Below, piece by piece: positions 1 through 7,663 of a DNA stretch of 64,000 nt. The translations under genes were made by a program, and so were the position numbers. The stretch is from the NCBI GenBank assembly GCA_900315675.1, contig OMZY01000010.1, positions 62,001-126,000 on the forward strand, written 5' to 3'. The notes under the pieces were generated by a model, which did no database searches, was not told where the DNA came from, and was given only the letters and a program-made list of their open reading frames with translations. How positions within the stretch are numbered: the stretch's first letter is position 1; each line of letters starts with the position of its first letter. This DNA is from an uncultured Eubacteriales bacterium (GTDB lineage: Bacteria; Bacillota; Clostridia; Christensenellales; Aristaeellaceae).

Positions 1-52
1 CAATAACAATCATTTAAAAAATATATAATTCTTTCTTTTTTCATCCAGCCAA

Positions 53-80
53 CAAGATGCTGCAAAAATGCAGCATCTTG
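53..80. terminator. Hairpin, likely terminator of a gene left of the window
   Basis: Perfect 12-bp inverted repeat (arms CAAGATGCTGCA and TGCAGCATCTTG) around an AAAA loop, followed on the + strand by a T-rich stretch ending in TTTTT near position 95. It probably ends transcription entering from the left. No gene is visible before it. Confidence 0.6.
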
Positions 81-352
81 TATAGTATTATTTTTATGCG
101 GTGAAACAATAAACATCGAAGGTCACCGATTTCGAATGGCATTAAACCACATGAAGTATTATTGTAAAACACTATTGAATATCATACAAATACTTGAGGC
201 GGTGATCGATAAGATGATATAATAAATCGATTTATACTGTTGACAGAATCATACCCTATTATTGATCAAAACCGTAATTACTATAGTAGGGTCGCTCATT
301 CACGATTAATGACAATCTATGTTTTTTCATATATCAATTATAGGAGATAAGA
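81..352 (+). promoter_or_regulatory. AT-rich 5' region of the cas operon with a candidate promoter
   Basis: No coding sequence is seen between the hairpin and cas3. The best sigma-A-like promoter is TTGAGG at 194-199 and TATAAT at 218-223 (18-bp spacer), giving a roughly 120-nt untranslated leader. A second TTGACA at 240-245 has no good -10 partner at 16-18 bp. The stretch is visibly more AT-rich than the rest of the window. The cas3 ribosome binding site AGGAGA sits at about 342-347. Confidence 0.5.
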
Positions 353-2908
353 ATGCCGAATCACGCCATATCAACTGCTCTTCCAGATCTCTTATGGGCA
401 AAAACAAATCCGTACAAACAATTGCTGCCTCATATGATAGATACCGGAAACTGTGCAAAAGCATATTTGGAAGCCCCAGCTTCATCTGCCCTTCTTTCCT
501 TTCTGATGGAGCAGTGGAACTGTAACAGGGATTACGCAATAGCTTTCACTGCTTATTTGATATCCATGCATGATATCGGAAAAGCAACACCGCAGTTTCA
601 AATGCAAAGCGAAGAACAGCTCCAACGGCTAAAATCAACTGCTATTCAGTCCATATTGCCAGAAAAAGCATTGCCTCCGGTCAGACATGAATACCTGTCC
701 GGGCAAATTGCCAAAAGAATCTGGAAATCTGGTGAAACCAGCCATAGGATCCTTGATGCATATTCCTGTATATTAACGCTGCATCATCAGAAACCCGATG
801 AATCTGACAGACACAAACCCAAAGTGCATGAATGCTGGCAGCAGATACAAGAGAATATAGAGGTTCAAATCCGATCAGCATTCTCCTTTGAAGGGAACCT
901 GCCTATAACTGGAAAACTGGATGCGGTCTGTATGCTTCTGACCGGCATATTGATTCTGTGCGATTGGGTTGCCTCATCGGGACCATTTGATTGTCTGCCG
1001 GAGATCACAGAAGATTACTGTGAAAGAAGCTACAACATTGCTCAAAAAGCACTGAAGCGTTATGGCCTGATAGAACAGCATCAATTCAAAAATATTAAAA
1101 CCTTTCAGTCTCTGTGGCCGAAAATAAAGAATCCCAGGGATATCCAGATCAAATGTGAGGCTTTAGTCCCGGATGCTCCCCTGACAATCATAGAAGCTCC
1201 GATGGGCGAAGGGAAAACAGAGGCTGCTCTATATACAGCTGTGCGTACGATGCAATGCGAGCAGAAGCGCGGAATCTATGTCGCTTTGCCGACACAGGCA
1301 ACCAGCAACCAGATGTATGGGCGGTTTGCCCATATGCTTGAGGCTAATGAAGGTGGAAATACCAGGCTACTGCATGGAACTGCTTTTCTAATGAGGCAGG
1401 AATCAGAAATCATCCAATCGGAAGATGCAGCTGAGGCAAAAAGATGGCTCAGCACATCCAGAATGGGGCTTCTGGATGAAAACGGCGTGGGAACGGTAGA
1501 TCAGGCCATGGGAGCAGTCCTGTTTGCGCGTTTCAGTGTTCTCCGTCTCCTTGGGCTTGCAAACAAAGTTCTCATCATAGATGAGCTGCACGCTTACGAT
1601 GCTTATATGAGCGAAATCATCGAATCCTTATTGTATTGGTGCCATTCGCTGAAAATACCTGTTGTGCTTCTGTCAGCCACACTGCAAAAAGCGCAGCGTG
1701 TACGGTATCTTTCCTGTTTTACAGAGCAGGCTTCTCTTCCCTCACTCAGCGAAAGCTATCCGCTGATTACGCAGGTAACATCAACAAATGAAATAGTACA
1801 GACAGAAGCAAAGGCTACCTTGCAAACAATATATCGATTCGAAGCTGTACGTTTCGGAGAGGATGACGCGCAGATTGCTCGGTTTTCTTTGAGTAAAGTA
1901 CAAAAGGGAGGCTGTTACTGTGTTCTGGCTAATACGGTCAGACGAGCGCAGGCAATCTATCAGCAGCTGCAGGCAGAAGCAGAGCCTGATACAGAAATAC
2001 TACTTTTCCATGCCAGGTTCCCTATGGGAAGAAGAGAAGCCATTGAAAAAGAATGCCTTACCAAATTTGGCAAAAGTGCAGGATCAAAGCGGCCTGCTAA
2101 AGCAATATTAGTAGCAACACAAGTGGTAGAACAAAGTCTGGATATTGATTTTGACGGAATGATCAGCGAACTGGCACCAGTTGATCTTTTGCTTCAGCGG
2201 GCAGGGCGGGTACATCGCCACAGGGAAAGAATAAGGCCGGACGGCTTTGCAAGTCCTGTGATTCATGTTGTTGTTCCATACGAAAATGCGGACAATGACC
2301 TGGACAACAGATACGGTTTATCCGGATATGTGTATGCTCCATTTTTGCTGTACAACACAGAGAATCTTATAGGAAAGGGAATTCCGGTCAAAGTCCCGGA
2401 CGATGTGCGAAAAGTAATCTCACAGGTTTATGAGCATGTAAACGTTGAGAATATGAAAGCGTGGCAGGAAAGAGCGTTTACTCAGCAATTAATGACTGCC
2501 AATGCGGACAGGGTTTCCTATCCTCATCCTGCTAAAGATTATTTCTTTCCATCACAATCGCACCCGGAATTCGAAAACATGAATATCGACGATGGATTTG
2601 ATCCTTCAGCAAGAGCCGCGACCCGTCTGGGCGAGCCGACTTTCAGAATAGCTTTTACCGACTCTGAACATCTGCGGGCAGCACAGGAAGGTCGTCTGAC
2701 TAAAGAGCAACAGAAAGAAATTCTTCTGTCCAGTGTTTCTCTTCGGGAAACGCAGGAAATCCGAACTTGTCTGAACGCAAGCAATATATATCTGATCCGA
2801 AAAGGCGCTCTGAATGGCTGTTATGTGACAGATGCGAGTTCCATGATTGAGATAGGTCATAAAAAACTGATTAACGATCCAATGATCGGAGTTTATTGGG
2901 AGGGATGA
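353..2908 (+). CDS. cas3: CRISPR-associated helicase/nuclease Cas3 (type I-E)
   Basis: 851 aa, close to the usual length of HD-helicase Cas3. The N-terminal HD nuclease shows H27, the MHDIGK motif (H73-D74), RHEYLSG near residue 114 and a later LHHQK. The SF2 helicase follows: GEGKT (Walker A, near 283), DELH (near 408), SATL, an EQSLDID segment and QRAGRVHRH (motif VI). In known I-E systems Cas3 is recruited to Cascade R-loops, nicks and then degrades target DNA in an ATP-dependent way. All catalytic motifs appear intact, so interference should be possible. It is the first gene of the operon; cas8e begins 7 nt after its stop. The ATG start is supported by an AGGAGA ribosome binding site. Confidence 0.97.
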   Translation: MPNHAISTALPDLLWAKTNPYKQLLPHMIDTGNCAKAYLEAPASSALLSFLMEQWNCNRDYAIAFTAYLISMHDIGKATPQFQMQSEEQLQRLKSTAIQSILPEKALPPVRHEYLSGQIAKRIWKSGETSHRILDAYSCILTLHHQKPDESDRHKPKVHECWQQIQENIEVQIRSAFSFEGNLPITGKLDAVCMLLTGILILCDWVASSGPFDCLPEITEDYCERSYNIAQKALKRYGLIEQHQFKNIKTFQSLWPKIKNPRDIQIKCEALVPDAPLTIIEAPMGEGKTEAALYTAVRTMQCEQKRGIYVALPTQATSNQMYGRFAHMLEANEGGNTRLLHGTAFLMRQESEIIQSEDAAEAKRWLSTSRMGLLDENGVGTVDQAMGAVLFARFSVLRLLGLANKVLIIDELHAYDAYMSEIIESLLYWCHSLKIPVVLLSATLQKAQRVRYLSCFTEQASLPSLSESYPLITQVTSTNEIVQTEAKATLQTIYRFEAVRFGEDDAQIARFSLSKVQKGGCYCVLANTVRRAQAIYQQLQAEAEPDTEILLFHARFPMGRREAIEKECLTKFGKSAGSKRPAKAILVATQVVEQSLDIDFDGMISELAPVDLLLQRAGRVHRHRERIRPDGFASPVIHVVVPYENADNDLDNRYGLSGYVYAPFLLYNTENLIGKGIPVKVPDDVRKVISQVYEHVNVENMKAWQERAFTQQLMTANADRVSYPHPAKDYFFPSQSHPEFENMNIDDGFDPSARAATRLGEPTFRIAFTDSEHLRAAQEGRLTKEQQKEILLSSVSLRETQEIRTCLNASNIYLIRKGALNGCYVTDASSMIEIGHKKLINDPMIGVYWEG

Positions 2909-2915
2909 AAAGAGT

Positions 2916-4421
2916 ATGCCTTATTCTGTTTTGACAGAACCGGTAATTCCTGTCCTGATGCCGGACGGGAAAAGAAAAAGCATAGGGATACGGGAATTGT
3001 TTCTGGAAGCGCATCATATCAAGGATATTTCCGGGAGCAACCCGCTGGAACGCTATGCGATTCTCAGGCTGCTTATCGCATTTGCCATGGACATGCTGCA
3101 TCCGGAAACGAGTTATGATCGTATGGATTTACTCCAGACAGGTCATTTTGATGCTGACTCCCTGGATAAATATATCCGGGAATGCGAGAAAGACGGCCCG
3201 AGGTTTGATCTGTTTGATCCGGATCATCCGTTCCTACAGAGCAAATATGATGAAGCAATGGACTCTAAAGCAAAGAAGCCTATTGCTACAATTCTTCATG
3301 CGCTGCCAAGCGGTAACAACCATATTTTTATAGATCACCGTCTTGCTGACAGCCACAGCATCAGCATTCCGGATGCCTTTCATGCATTATGTGCAGCTTA
3401 CGTTTTCTGCGTGTCCGGAACAGCTGGCCCCTCCAGCGTGAATAACACGCCCCCGCTGTACACTGTCATGATTGGCGGAAACCTGTTCGAAACAATGGTG
3501 CTGAACATGGTCTCGAAAGCAGAAGCAGCCCCGCTTCCATATGGCGAAGGAGACGTGCCCTGGCGAAACAAAAGGGTTGTCATTCCGAAAGAACACGTGG
3601 CTTCCGTATCTCTGATAGAAGGATTAACATGGATGCCCAGACGTATTACCTTGATCTGCAGGGAGAACAGTGACTGCGTCGATAGCCTTTATTGCCAAGC
3701 TGGGCTAAACTTCCAGGGCAATGACCTGTGGAATGATCCACATGTTCCCAAATTTCGGAAAAAAGATGACAGCTTTGGGACAGTCAAGCCAGAGCTCAGC
3801 AGAGAAGTATGGCGTGATGTTGGATCAATGCTTTATGACCATGATTGTAAGCAAATCAGACAGCCGCTTGCAATCCGATGCCTGAAAAATGTTTATGATG
3901 ATGACGATCTGCCTGACTGGGTAATGATCAGGGCAGCTGGATTAATAACAAATCAGGCAGCATATACAGGATGGAGTGAAAGTGAGCTTTCGATTCCTTC
4001 GCTGTTTCTGTATGACGAGAAAAAAGCTGAAACTTTCAGAGAAGATGTCCGCTTAATCGAATCACTTCAGAATATGATTTACTCAAATGTACAGCGGTAT
4101 TCCGATAAACCGAGAAGCGGAAGCCCCAGTGAAGAGCATGAAACAGCGTCCCAGTGCCGGCAATACTTTCTGAAAGCTGCGCATGGATTTCTCTTCGGGG
4201 AAAACATGACAGAGATCAAAAACGATAATCCGGCAAAGGATCACAGTAAACTATACTGTAATGCTATCCGAAAAACAGTTCAGGATACATTGACACAGAT
4301 CCTTCACACCACCGGCAATGACGCCGACTCAATTATGCGACAGATAGAAACCGAAAAATGGATTTGGATCAATTATCATAAAATCATGAAAGAGAGGGAG
4401 GAACAGTATGCCGGATCATAA
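2916..4421 (+). CDS. casA: Cascade large subunit Cas8e (Cse1/CasA)
   Basis: 501 aa, the normal size of the Cse1/CasA family. Family-like segments include the N-terminal EPVIPVLMPDGK stretch and an FDLFDPDHPFLQ stretch near residues 95-110. In characterised I-E Cascade this subunit reads the PAM, starts R-loop formation and hands the target to Cas3. Its place between cas3 and cse2 is the canonical I-E order. The stop overlaps the start of the next gene by 14 nt, which suggests translational coupling. Assignment rests on order, length and recognisable family segments; no frameshift is seen. Confidence 0.93.
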   Translation: MPYSVLTEPVIPVLMPDGKRKSIGIRELFLEAHHIKDISGSNPLERYAILRLLIAFAMDMLHPETSYDRMDLLQTGHFDADSLDKYIRECEKDGPRFDLFDPDHPFLQSKYDEAMDSKAKKPIATILHALPSGNNHIFIDHRLADSHSISIPDAFHALCAAYVFCVSGTAGPSSVNNTPPLYTVMIGGNLFETMVLNMVSKAEAAPLPYGEGDVPWRNKRVVIPKEHVASVSLIEGLTWMPRRITLICRENSDCVDSLYCQAGLNFQGNDLWNDPHVPKFRKKDDSFGTVKPELSREVWRDVGSMLYDHDCKQIRQPLAIRCLKNVYDDDDLPDWVMIRAAGLITNQAAYTGWSESELSIPSLFLYDEKKAETFREDVRLIESLQNMIYSNVQRYSDKPRSGSPSEEHETASQCRQYFLKAAHGFLFGENMTEIKNDNPAKDHSKLYCNAIRKTVQDTLTQILHTTGNDADSIMRQIETEKWIWINYHKIMKEREEQYAGS

Positions 4422-4926
4422 GTGGGATCTTTCCCGGCTTTCAGCAGGGGAACGAAGCGCCTTGAAACGAAACGCCGGGACAATGATGAATGCGGCAGCA
4501 GCGGACGCAATCGAGGGGTTCTACAGGGCATTGACGGCAAAAGTCCACCAGTATGAGGAACCTGCTTGGTTTGCAGCCTTATGTATGCAGTGCCTATGGA
4601 GAGAGAATGACAATCCGCAAGTTCGTTCGTTCCCGGAAATGCTGCGTACAATTTACCAGAACCCGGATGCAACAGAAAGCAGTCGGAAGAAATGTACAGG
4701 CTATCTGGATATTATCTGGGGAAATGATGGATTCCTGTTGGGGAAAATATGCAGTCTGGTGCGGAGCATGCGCTCGGAAAACGCGGCGGTCATGCCGGAT
4801 TTCGAAGAACTTGCAGATGACCTGTCCAGATGGAATCATCCGGACAGATTAATCCAAAGAAAATGGTTGAGAATTATATGCAGTAACAATCAGAATAATG
4901 AGGAGGAAAAAGAAAATGTTGATTGA
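4408..4926 (+). CDS. casB: Cascade small subunit Cse2 (CasB, Cas11e)
   Basis: 172 aa, helical and with several basic residues, matching the small subunit that is found as a dimer along the crRNA-target duplex in Cascade. The start overlaps the cas8e stop by 14 nt and is preceded by GGGAGGAACAGT. The 3' end overlaps cas7e by 11 nt. Sequence identity in this family is low, so the call relies mostly on syntenic position and size. Nothing indicates damage. Confidence 0.9.
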   Translation: MPDHKWDLSRLSAGERSALKRNAGTMMNAAAADAIEGFYRALTAKVHQYEEPAWFAALCMQCLWRENDNPQVRSFPEMLRTIYQNPDATESSRKKCTGYLDIIWGNDGFLLGKICSLVRSMRSENAAVMPDFEELADDLSRWNHPDRLIQRKWLRIICSNNQNNEEEKENVD

Positions 4927-6055
4927 GATCCATATGCTGAAGAACTATCCCCCGGTTAACTTGAACAGGGACGACAGCGGCGCACCTAAAACTTGTTTCT
5001 TTGGCGGAGTGCAGCGCGGACGCATTTCCAGTCAGTGCCTGAAACGCAGCTGGCGTACCAGCGAAACCTTTCACGAGCTGGAAAGCTTCGGCGTCCGTAC
5101 GCGTAGCATGCCGGTGTTGGTTGGCAAGCGCCTTGAGGAACTTGGTGTGGCTCCGGATTTCGTGGATGAGGCTGTAAAAAAACTGACTGGCATTGCTAAT
5201 AAGGACGGAACACAAAACAAAAAAGCAAATATAACGACCCAGATTGTGATTTACAGTCAGGAAGAAATCGAACGAATTGCACAGGCTGTTAAAGCTGCAA
5301 TAGAAGAAGATGGCGATATAAAGACTTTTCTCAAACGAAGCCCCAAGGAGTTTGATAAGTTGCGTTCCTGTGCGGCAGATAAACCAATAACGGCAGACAT
5401 TGCTTTGTTCGGTCGGATGGTTACTTCGCCTTACCTGGCGGATGTAGACGCCGCCATGCAGGTTGCGCACGCTATCTCTACGCATGCTGTCAACCGCGAA
5501 AGTGATTATTTTACCGCTGTAGACGATCTAATTGGAGACAGTGAGGAAGACAGTGGTGCGGGGATGATCGGTGATGTCGATTACAACAGCTGCTGTTATT
5601 ATGAATATGCTTCCATTGATACAGATATACTCCGTGAAAACCTGAAAAACAGTGAAAACAGGGAGGAATTGATCAGTAAGCTTATTCCGGCCATGATCAA
5701 AACCATGGCCTATACCAATCCTTCCGGAAAACAGAATACATTTGCCGGACAGGTACTGCCGGATATGGTTATGGTGGAATGCAAAAAGGATAAAATCCCG
5801 CTGAGCTATGTTAATGCCTTTGAGGAACCGGTGAGTGCCTGGGGCAGCCAGCCCAACCTGGTCAAAAGCTCAATGAAAAAGTTTACAGAGCATGTGGACT
5901 GTATGGATAAGGCATATGAGCTTCCAATTAATCAGCGTGCATACTTTGCGCCCAGGTTTGCGGACATTCATCCAGAACGTTGTGATGAATACGAGCAGTT
6001 TTCAGCAATGACAAAAGCCTGCGCAGAATGGCTTAAAGAGGATGGTCTGAAATGA
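4916..6055 (+). CDS. cas7e: Cascade backbone subunit Cas7e (Cse4/CasC)
   Basis: 379 aa from the ATG at 4916, chosen because GAGGAGG lies about 10 nt upstream and the protein then begins MLIEIHMLKNYPP, as Cas7e proteins do. A longer reading from 4898 adds a basic stretch encoded by the ribosome binding site. The N-terminal family signature is clear (NLNRDD, then FGGV and RISSQCLKR, residues about 14-44). Six copies form the crRNA-binding filament in known I-E Cascade. It overlaps casB by 11 nt and shares ATGA with cas5e. Confidence 0.95.
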   Translation: MLIEIHMLKNYPPVNLNRDDSGAPKTCFFGGVQRGRISSQCLKRSWRTSETFHELESFGVRTRSMPVLVGKRLEELGVAPDFVDEAVKKLTGIANKDGTQNKKANITTQIVIYSQEEIERIAQAVKAAIEEDGDIKTFLKRSPKEFDKLRSCAADKPITADIALFGRMVTSPYLADVDAAMQVAHAISTHAVNRESDYFTAVDDLIGDSEEDSGAGMIGDVDYNSCCYYEYASIDTDILRENLKNSENREELISKLIPAMIKTMAYTNPSGKQNTFAGQVLPDMVMVECKKDKIPLSYVNAFEEPVSAWGSQPNLVKSSMKKFTEHVDCMDKAYELPINQRAYFAPRFADIHPERCDEYEQFSAMTKACAEWLKEDGLK

Positions 6056-6738
6056 AAATGATTCGATTTCCAGTTACCGCGCCTTTGCAGAGCTGGGGAG
6101 AGGATGCCCGATGGGATACACGATCAACAGCTGCGCAGCCAACAAAATCAGGAATTATCGGCTTTTTGGGTTGCTGTTTCGGGTATTCCCGCGGGGATGA
6201 ACGTTTGAATCGCCTGAACCGGGGACTGCATATCGCTATCCGCATAGACCGGCCGGGACAGATTCTTACAGATTTCCAGACGGTTCAGGGAACAAACGGA
6301 GTATTCATGAATGCTGAAGGTAAACCCAGAACCGGCGGCGGAACAATCATTACCCCCAAGCAGTATTTGCAATACGCGTGGTTTACAGTATTTCTTCAGG
6401 GTGAAGAAACCTTGTTGAAAGAATGCTTTACAGCGATGTGCCATCCTCACTGGACGCCATATCTTGGCAGGAAAAATTGTGTGCCATCAGTACCTGTCAA
6501 GCCGGAATGGATTGAGGCAAGCACTCTGGAAGAAGCCGTTATGAGTTTCAGTGAAGATGACCTGAAGCATTCTGAAAAGAATGTAATTGTGGAAATGGAT
6601 TTTTCTCAGAATTCTGAACTGGCGGCAAATGAAAGATCTTATAGGCGGAATGATAACCTGATTCACGCGGAAAAAAATGAATATGTATCCCGTACTGTGA
6701 AGAGCTACGTGATTCAATCCGGAGGTGACCTGCCGTGA
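6052..6738 (+). CDS. cas5e: Cascade subunit Cas5e (CasD)
   Basis: 228 aa RAMP protein with the Cas5 family N-terminal motif APLQSWG (residues 10-16) and the following PTKSGIIGFLG segment. It caps the crRNA 5' handle in characterised complexes. The start forms an ATGA overlap with the cas7e stop; an in-frame ATG two codons later is an alternative. The stop overlaps the GTG start of cas6e. No lesions are seen. Confidence 0.94.
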   Translation: MKMIRFPVTAPLQSWGEDARWDTRSTAAQPTKSGIIGFLGCCFGYSRGDERLNRLNRGLHIAIRIDRPGQILTDFQTVQGTNGVFMNAEGKPRTGGGTIITPKQYLQYAWFTVFLQGEETLLKECFTAMCHPHWTPYLGRKNCVPSVPVKPEWIEASTLEEAVMSFSEDDLKHSEKNVIVEMDFSQNSELAANERSYRRNDNLIHAEKNEYVSRTVKSYVIQSGGDLP

Positions 6739-7349
6739 TTTTGAGTCTGCTTTCACTGGATTTGCATTCACCAAGTGTAAGACAATCATTACATAATTGT
6801 CAGGATCTGCACAGGAGCATTATGAAATCTTTTGATTCGGGGCGAAGCAACGCGAAGGTCCTGTATCGGATGATCCGATCTGACAGAAGCATCCGGATAT
6901 ATGTGCAAAGCAATGATGATCCAATGTGGGAACGAATTGAGGAAAACGGATATCACTGTGAAAAGAAAAAAGACATAAGCCAGTTACTGAAGACGTTCTA
7001 TAAAGATCAGATCCTTCAGTTTTCCCTGCTCGCTTGCCCCGCAAAGAAAGTCGCAGGAGAAGGGAAAAACAGCAAACGTGTAATCCTGCGGGGAGAAGAA
7101 GCTCAACTGGACTGGCTGAAACGCCAGGGTGAGAAGAATGGATTCAACATTCTCGAGGCACATATAGCAGGTAAAAATGAACTGTTATATGGAAAAAAAG
7201 CCAGTGGTGAATTCCAAATTGCAGGGGTACCTTTTGAAGGAGTACTCCAGATCAAGGATCCAGATGTCTTCAGACAAGGGTTTGAAAACGGCATTGGTGC
7301 AGAAAAAGCATATGGATTTGGCATGCTTATGATCAGGAAAATGAAATGA
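6735..7349 (+). CDS. cas6e: CRISPR pre-crRNA endonuclease Cas6e (CasE)
   Basis: 204 aa starting at GTG (GTGA overlap with the cas5e stop, with GGAGGTGACC just upstream). His26 in DLHRSIM occupies the position of the catalytic histidine of E. coli Cas6e, and the C-terminal glycine-rich loop GIGAEKAYGFG is present. It should cleave the repeat at the base of its 6-bp hairpin, leaving an 8-nt 5' handle (ATGAACCG). The matching hairpin repeats lie immediately downstream, so processing looks intact. Confidence 0.95.
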   Translation: MILSLLSLDLHSPSVRQSLHNCQDLHRSIMKSFDSGRSNAKVLYRMIRSDRSIRIYVQSNDDPMWERIEENGYHCEKKKDISQLLKTFYKDQILQFSLLACPAKKVAGEGKNSKRVILRGEEAQLDWLKRQGEKNGFNILEAHIAGKNELLYGKKASGEFQIAGVPFEGVLQIKDPDVFRQGFENGIGAEKAYGFGMLMIRKMK

Positions 7350-7663
7350 ATACAGATTACCAGAGCCTGCCCCGATTAAAGGACAGTATTAGTTACGTGT
7401 ATCTGGAGCATTCCATTATTGAACAGGAAGACTCTTCTATCGTTGCGATTCAAAAGGATGGGAGAATTCCTGTTCCTATTTCGTCTGTCACATGCCTTAT
7501 GCTGGGACCTGGGACATCCATTACTCATGCGGCTATCAAAGCGGCAGCGGAAAACGGATGTACAATTGTTTGGTGTGGAGTAAACGGCCTGCAGTTTTAT
7601 GCCAGCGGTATGGGTAAAACAAGAAGCGCTGCCAATACGTACACCCCACGCGCGTGGGGATGA
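7346..7663 (+). pseudogene. cas1: Truncated Cas1e integrase fused in frame to the first CRISPR repeat
   Basis: The first 97 residues are clearly the N-terminal beta domain of Cas1e (GPGTSITHAAIKAA and YASGMG segments). From codon 98 the frame enters the first CRISPR repeat, is read as TYTPRAWG, and stops at the TGA inside it, giving 105 residues. Full-length Cas1e is about 300 residues. The whole C-terminal catalytic domain with the metal ligands (Glu/His/Asp) is missing, and no remainder of cas1 or any cas2 follows the array. The start still shares ATGA with the cas6e stop. A functional integrase from this locus is very unlikely. A misassembly could imitate this, but the join is clean and at the exact repeat boundary. 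Confidence 0.93.

Noticed and set aside
240-268. TTGACA at 240-245 as the main cas promoter
   Set aside because: No acceptable -10 box at 16-18 bp (TGATCA or nearby). The TTGAGG/TATAAT pair at 194-223 is better, though both need mapping.
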